Part shown: piece by piece, positions 57,923 to 64,000 of the stretch
How positions within the stretch are numbered: position 1 is the stretch's first letter
How the letters are laid out: each line of letters opens with the position of its first letter
Assembly: GCA_001692895.1 (NCBI GenBank)
Contig: KV748214.1
Coordinates: 1-64,000, forward strand
DNA length: 64,000 nt
Source: Cenococcum geophilum 1.58
Taxonomy: Eukaryota > Ascomycota > Dothideomycetes > Gloniales > Gloniaceae
Direction: 5' to 3'
Program-made: the position numbers and the translations under genes
The notes under the pieces: generated by a model
Seen by the model: the letters and a program-made list of their open reading frames with translations, nothing else
The model's database searches: none
Told to the model about the DNA's origin: nothing

Positions 57923-60627
57923 TAAACAGTTATATACGGTAGCCAGTAGAGGGTATAGAATTCTTTAACATAATATTTAAGGTATCGTAATATACTCTCT
58001 ACGTATTATTTAAGCTAAAGTAACTATAACGGTTAAAGTATCTTATAAAATCCTTAAGATCGCCGCCTCCTTATAATATCTCTGTAACCTATCCGGCAGT
58101 TCCCTATAAGGTATCCGTTTTAGAAGGGGTATTACCTATATTAGGCTTTATACCTATCTTATTATAAAATAGAGGTTAAATCTAATACTCCTTTAGGTGT
58201 AAAGCGTATACTATTTTACTTAGAGCTATATCCTCTAGGATATCTTTTAAGCTTATTAGTAATATACGCCCTTTTAATTCTTTATTGTTCCACTATTTAA
58301 AAGCTCCTATTTTAAAGCGTATCTTAAGATTTATTTTTATAAGCTAAGGGTATCTAAGAACAAGGTTATAACCTTTAAAGTTAGCTACCTAGAAGGATTG
58401 CGAGCCAACTACCTTAGTACAGTTATATATATTGGCTACTAACACTATAAGCTTATGGGCACTATATAGTTTAATCCAATGCTTATTTAAGAAGCCTATA
58501 ATAGGTTTTCGCCACCTTAATAATAGGATAAGTTTATACTCTTTTGCTAAATTATATCGTATAAGATTAATTTCGGCGCCGCTATTATATAGTACTTAGA
58601 ACTAATACGTCTTACCTATAAAGAGTATTATTTCTAGCTTAATAGTAATATAGAGGGTCTTCCTTTCCGTATCTTACCCTAATTATAGCTAGAAGACGTT
58701 TATAACTAGGGACTTTCTTTTTTAGATTATTAGTGCGATTATTACCCAACTTATTCTTCTAATAAGATTTACCTTTAGGGAAATTTCCTTTTAGCTTCTT
58801 AGAATATTTCTATAAGGGTGCCGGACAAGTATCGGGTTAGCCTTAAAAGTCTTTCCTATTATTTAGGGCCCCTAACTTTAACCCTTTTAAAGTTCTTCTT
58901 AAGAACAGCTTAGGTTTGCTCTATATTACTACTAAAATACCCACGCTTTTAATTACCCCCTAGCTTTCTACTGGAAGAGGTCTAGTTCCTTACCACGTTC
59001 TTAGTGTTTAGAACCGCTCGTTTAAAATCTATATATATAGTAATCCGCGGTAGGGCTCCTACGTCTTTATTTTATTATAAATTACTAGCTTAATTCTAGC
59101 CTAGATAAATCCAATCTTCTTCTTCTTATAAATACTACCGTCTCTATTTTTAATAGCTCTAAATTTATCTATTAAGTATAAGTTTCTATAAAGTTTATAA
59201 ACTAGCGGAAGTCTTAACGGTCTAACTATATACTGTTCCAGAATTATTCTGTATTATTATATTATATAATATATAGATCTTAAGTCCAACCCTTTAGGAA
59301 GGTCTACAGCTATAGCTATATAATAATTTACTCTTTATTAGGTTAATTAAGCGCAATCTGGTTTAGTAATTGGTCTTTAATCTTACTAATAATCCAGCGT
59401 ATACGTTCTTTAGTATTATCTCGTATTATTAATATCTTAAAGAAGTTATCTACCTTATAAACCCAATTGTCTAAATATTAGCCGTTAGGTTTATAACGGA
59501 GTTCTAAACTACTAGAGGCCTTAGCTAGTTAGTTTATATCCTTTTTTATTTATTGCGTAAATGCCTCTTTAAGTCTTTTACACCTTTTTAGGTAGGTGCT
59601 AGGTAGCCCCTAAAAAGCCCTTAGCCTTAGCTAGGTTATTAAAAAATTTATCTAGCCTAAATTAAACCCTACTAGATATAGATTTGCCCTTAAAGAGTTC
59701 TAATATATTTATTAGTAGCTCCCTCCTATATAGCTTTTAAGAGCATTATAACAGCTTCCTAATATCCGTCTTAAAGGAGATTAGTATAGGACTTTTACCC
59801 TTCTAAACTTAGGCTTAGGAAAGCTCCTATTATAAAGGTAATATTAGTATTAATAGCTAGTGCGGGTTTCCCAATAAGCCTTAGGTCTTAAGTTAGTGTT
59901 TAAGTTTAGTTTTTTAAAGGGGTAAGCCCGCTTAGCTCGTAAGCAGTCTATATACCGCTACTATACTAATTATAGGCTGGTGGTCTTCTGGGAGGGTTCT
60001 AGTTAGGTCCCTAGTTAGATATATTAGTGTATTCCTCTAGCATTTCTAGCTTAAGAGAAGATCTTAAAGTTACCTTTAGCGCTTAATCTTTTAATTGGTT
60101 TAGGTAGGGCTAAAGGGGTTCTAGTTACTTTTTAGCAATATTATAACCGTTATAAAGGATATCTACGTTTTCCCTAGCGGTAACTATAGGTATATAAGAG
60201 TCTTTAAGCTTCTAGCGCATTTAGGTATTAGGGCTTATTTAGCTATCTTACCTAGAGATTTATATTATCGCAATCTCTCGCTATTAAATGGGTCTTTCTA
60301 CCTTAGCGCGACAGCTTTCTATAAGGTATCCGTGGAGTTTCTATTTAGGTTATTACAAGATTTTAAAGAAGGATAGTAGTTGTAAATAAAGGATATAAAC
60401 AAATAATCTAGTTCTTAAGCCAGCTACCCTTCTAAATAGAGTAGAAAGGATTTAAATATAAGGGGACTTTGTAGATAGGGAGCTATAAGGACACAATTGT
60501 AGAATAGGATAGATTAGTAAAAAAGACGAATTTTTAAGGAGGTAAGGCCTCTAGTATATAACTAGCGACTATCTAAAAGGCGTCCGGGGGTTGTCTTAAG
60601 GGCAACCTAAGGTATCCGCAATAATAT
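57923..60627 (-). other. Protease and upstream part of Gypsy-F
   Basis: Apart from the protease motif at 58588-58566, reading frames here are heavily decayed. Gag is inferred by position to the right of protease; no zinc knuckle was found. Confidence 0.4.
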
Positions 60628-61821
60628 CCCTTACACCAATAACTAAGTAAAATGTTAGACTATGTTAGACTAGGACTATTTAAAATTATAGCCAAGATTT
60701 TAGAAGTTATGTATAGATTTAACTTACTAGCGAAAATAAAGGTTTACTTTATATAGTATATCGCGATACTAAAGCCAGCGTATAAAGACGTAAAGCCATT
60801 AGTTTATAAAGTAGGTGTATATAGAAAATAAGGGGAAGATAAATAGAAAGTTTTAAAAATTATTAGTTATAAGGACATTAATAATAAAATATAGTATAAA
60901 GTAAAGTGGATAGGCTATAATAAGACTACTTAGGAACTACTATAGAACTTAAAAAATGCTATAGAAAATGTATAAGAGTATTAAAAGAAAACGGGTTAGG
61001 TAATATTAAGAAGGAGCTAAAGATAAAGGGATTAGTTAAAGGTAATAAATAAGCCAGATTATTTAAGAGATTTACTGCTAGTATATAAACTATTTCCACC
61101 TCTTTAGCCTTAAGCTTATAAAGACTTTATTTAGTAAGACATAACTCCTTAAAGTATACCTTTTTATAAATCTTTTTAAGACGAAGTAACCTAGCGTAAG
61201 TAGCTAGTTAAGCTTTAAACACTCTCTACTCTTTAGCGTAAATCCACTCTTTATTATCTTGGAGTTTTTATACCTTAGTAAGGGCTAAGGCTAACTTATC
61301 CTTAAAATATAATATGGTAGATTAAATATAAGACCCTATAATAAATTAGATAAAGTACTAAACGCCTATAAAGAATAATAAAACGCGCATACTTAGTATT
61401 AAAGATAGATTAAATATTATAGGATAATTATATGTTCGCTTATATATACCTAGTATAGAAAAAAGGTTAGTAACTAAATAGAGCTGTAATTATAATATAT
61501 ATTAACTTTTTCTCCTTATAATAAGAATAGGACAGTATAACTTTACTAAGTAATAGTATAGTAGTTACTAGCTGGCTATATTAATTAAATAATAAGAATC
61601 TAATAAAAGTTATTAAATTAAAAACGGGAATACTATACCTCTAATAGACAACTTAGAGATAGAAAGTATCTTTAAGAATAAAGATAAAGAGAAGAGGGAT
61701 AGTATTACAGACCTTATATTAGCAGTAGTAGAACTACTAAAAAGATATATAAATAGGTTAATTAAAATAGTATAGGAGGCGCTAGAACGAATTAAGCTAT
61801 AGGATAAAAGGTAGCTAAGTT
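60628..61821 (+). mobile_element. Gypsy-G: 3' fragment of a diverged Gypsy-A-family element
   Basis: It begins within the pol C-terminus (matches 14085 onward of Gypsy-A). It then reads through the chromodomain (about 60850-60990), the antisense-ORF region and a purine tract into the first roughly 120 bp of an LTR (from 61703, TATTACAGACC), where LINE-D cuts it. It is clearly more diverged from A/B/C than those are from each other. The left boundary is a sharp junction with Gypsy-F. Confidence 0.75.
61050..61470 (-). pseudogene. Antisense ORF of Gypsy-G
   Basis: The conserved block is at 61193-61306 on the minus strand: 38 codons (FKDKLALALTKV...EQRVFKAQLATYA with TAG at the Gln), then LLRLKKIYKKVYFKE. 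The length is identical to Gypsy-A and Gypsy-C despite clear nucleotide divergence. Upstream the frame is open to about 61450 (YPIIFNLSLILS). Confidence 0.5.
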
Positions 61822-64000
61822 ATATAATAATAATTCATTGCTTAACGTCCAATTTAGATCCCTATTAGGCCCACGCGGACTACTCCTTATGTATATATAG
61901 GGAGAAAACTCTATTTAAGAAAACCCCGTAATCCATCTCCCCGCCTTTTAGGACTCGCCTATAAAGCGCCTGTAGATCACCTATAGTGCTTCTACTACCT
62001 TACTTTTTAACCTCTTTAGGAACCACTGCTGCCGTAATAAGCCTACGGACGCGCTAGTATTATAAACTTTACTCTACTACTATAGAGTTATTAGGGGGCG
62101 CCNGTTNNTNNCCCCCCNNNCCTNTATTACTATTTCNNTTANAACCTAGAACTAGTTTAGTATATTTTAGCTAATAAGCCACTAGGTAACCGCCTTAAGG
62201 CCTTTTTATATTAAGAGTAGTGTCTTATAGTTCTCTATGCCAGCTATTAAGAGTATTACTTCTTAGTGAGTGTATAAGAGGCATAATAGTATTACGTGTT
62301 TTAGTGTCTGTCTTAGCCAGCTATATTTATATCTTAGGCTACCTACTAGAATACCTACCTAGTAAAGCCNATCTTTTAGTCCTATTATTCCTATTCTTAA
62401 GAGTGTTGCTATTATATTTTCTGCCTTTATTAGGCCTTTTTAAAGCCCTAGAGTGTTTACCCCCTATAGCGTTAACTATGCTACGGCTTAGGTCCCTCTT
62501 GCCTTAGTTAGCCTCTGTACCTTCAACTCCTATATACCTCTCTAGCGTTAGTCTAGCCAGTATTACATTACGGTAAATAGTTTCCCGGCGTTCTTTTATA
62601 CTCTACTTTAACTCCTTTCTCTTTCTTACTATTATCCTTACTGGCCTCTTATACGTCTCCTTTTCTCCTCTATATGGGCCTAGGCCCTAAAGCAGTACTA
62701 TTTTTCTTTTACTTTCTTTACCTGTTTCTCTAATATATCTTCCCTACTTTAGGGTTGTTGGTTTGTTCTCCTATAAGGCGCCCTAAGGTTTCTTTGTAGT
62801 TTATTTAGGCGTATCTTAATGTACTTTATAATATTAGAGTTACGTTCCTTTTACGCCCTTTATATTATAGCGGCTTTAATATATAGTTATAGAGGGGGAA
62901 TATTAGCTTCCTTTTTAAGTAGTGCTATGGCCATTCGCTTATATCCACCTATTATACCCTAAAGGCAGGCTATTTAGACTTTTTAGAGTGGTTTAAGGAG
63001 CGATTTAGGGGGGCCTTTCTTAGATTCCCTAATGGCCTAAATACTGGACCTATATATTATGGTTAGCCAGATAACTGCTATATATAGTAGGCGAAACCTT
63101 TAGAAGTATAGACCTTATATAAAATTGACAATCCTAGATAATATAATGTACTATACTTCGCCCTTATAGGCTGCTTATACCGTATAAGCGCTCTACTAGA
63201 GCTTACTGTTTACCTATACTCCTAATACTCTTAGGCCCTAAACTAGTTAACCCCTAAAGCCTTAGATATAAATTATATACTAGAAATTTATAGATTAGTT
63301 GCGTTTTCTTATAAAATAGATTAGCTGGTATTTCTTTAGTAAGAATTAGACTCTATATTGTCTTACCTATTCTATATAGGTATTATAAGCTTTCTTTAGT
63401 GTTCTGTAATTCTCTGCGGCTATTAGCCCGTATATAATTAGGTTTATATTATTAATAAAGCCTATCCCCTAGGTCGGCCATTCCTTAAAGGAGTTAAGTA
63501 GGTTGCTTATAAAGAAAAGGAAGAGTATAAGCGAGAGGGGTAATTTTTATAGTATTCCTGTTGCAACTGCGATAGGGGGGCTTTAGTATCCGCTAAAGAC
63601 TAGTAATGTTTTATTTTAGCTTATAAACCCTTAAACAAATTATATAATCTATTTTAAGAAGCCTTTTGCCCTAAGGATATATAGGAGACGCTTATAGGGT
63701 ATATTGTTATAAGCGCTACTAATATCTAGGCTAAGCATTAATACTACAAAGTCCCTTTGCATAGCCTATGCAGATTTAATAGTGGTAGCGAGTAGTGTAA
63801 GTACTAATAGTGTTAAGCGGTTCTTTCTTACCTCTATTTAGCTTTGTGGTAGTAGGGTATATTCCTTAGCCATGTCTACTATATAGTCTGCTATTACCCT
63901 TTCTAAGATCTTGCTAAGGGTATTTTCTAAGGCAATAGGGCGGTAGCTCCCTGGAAATAAATAGTCTGCTTTACCTTCTTTATATAGGATAAATATTATT
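61822..64000 (-). mobile_element. LINE-D: minus-strand LINE-B-family copy running off the window
   Basis: It starts with the inverse (ATA)n tail and ATTCATTGCTTAACGTCC, continues through the 3' UTR (ambiguous bases at 62103-62142) and into ORF2 on the minus strand, leaving the window within RT. The active-site region reads GFINNINLII at about 63461-63432. The 5' part and one target duplication lie outside the window. The 95-codon plus-strand frame at 62220-62507 is an antisense shadow. Confidence 0.85.

Larger units (their letters stand above)
53900..58600 (-). pseudogene. Pol of Gypsy-F: protease, RT, RNase H
   Basis: Protease reads YNSGAEINL at 58588-58566 (catalytic Asp to Asn). RT N-terminal motifs (LYIDYRGLNKI, FTKLDL) are at about 57250-57080, and the frame stops at 56963 where the small LTR element enters. 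It resumes at 54932 in the same frame and reaches NYLDNILIYLED at about 54877-54840. RNase H (LRYFI-like, on the minus strand) covers about 54250-54000. Integrase was not recognised. Confidence 0.78.
53563..60627 (-). mobile_element. Gypsy-F: outer minus-strand Ty3/Gypsy element, interrupted
   Basis: On the minus strand, from right to left, the region contains presumed gag (about 60300-58900), protease, RT and RNase H. The 2-kb LTR element (54933-56962) and LINE-C (57604-57909) are inserted in it. The frame appears to continue left across Gypsy-E into 16966-17296. Its own LTRs were not identified: 60400-60627 is a candidate location. Limits are approximate. Confidence 0.6.

Noticed and set aside
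62220-62507. 95-codon plus-strand ORF
   Set aside because: Opposite strand of LINE-D ORF2; Leu-rich chance frame.

Overview
The window is a repeat-packed, AT-rich block of a filamentous ascomycete (Pezizomycotina-like) genome. Nearly every element shows repeat-induced point mutation (RIP): reading frames stay aligned over kilobases, but CAA, CAG and TGG codons have become TAA or TAG and catalytic Asp codons have become Asn (reverse-transcriptase YLDD reads YLNN or YLND). The species cannot be named from this sequence. Element letters below are labels for this annotation only.

Layout. 1-4195 is RIP-degraded DNA with no recognisable gene. 4284-5703 is a Tc1-type DNA transposon with a decayed DD34E transposase. 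5758-7569 is the only clearly un-RIPped single-copy-looking stretch and holds the one intact gene, a zinc metallopeptidase (start favoured at 6602, end 7369). 7575-15599 is Gypsy-A, a full-length RIPped chromovirus with 420-bp LTRs and a perfect 5-bp target duplication. A 420-bp TA-flanked MITE sits at 16544-16963.

From about 16966 to 60627 the DNA is a stack of transposons inserted into one another, resolved here by matching LTRs and target-site duplications. Gypsy-F (minus, outermost) appears to carry Gypsy-E (17297-53562). E carries Gypsy-B (minus, 22997-53308) inside its 3' LTR. B carries Gypsy-C (27681-39725) and Gypsy-D (40459-50893). C carries a 990-bp non-LTR insertion (28695-29684) and LINE-A (31407-34504). 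D carries LINE-B (43628-48102), which landed just after the RT active-site motif. The distal part of F also carries a 2.03-kb gag-only LTR element (54933-56962) and a truncated LINE (57604-57909). A 3' fragment of the A/B/C family (Gypsy-G, 60628-61821) and a minus-strand LINE-D running off the window end complete the layout.

Most notable: the A/B/C/G chromovirus family carries an antisense reading frame between pol and the 3' LTR. Four diverged copies keep the same antisense frame over a basic, helix-like block, with an exact 38-codon length in three and a 21-nt in-frame length difference in the fourth. A second antisense frame starts with an ATG inside the LTR itself and is still open for 73 codons in the 5' LTR of Gypsy-A. 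This resembles in layout the antisense genes of some retroviruses, but I do not recognise the product.
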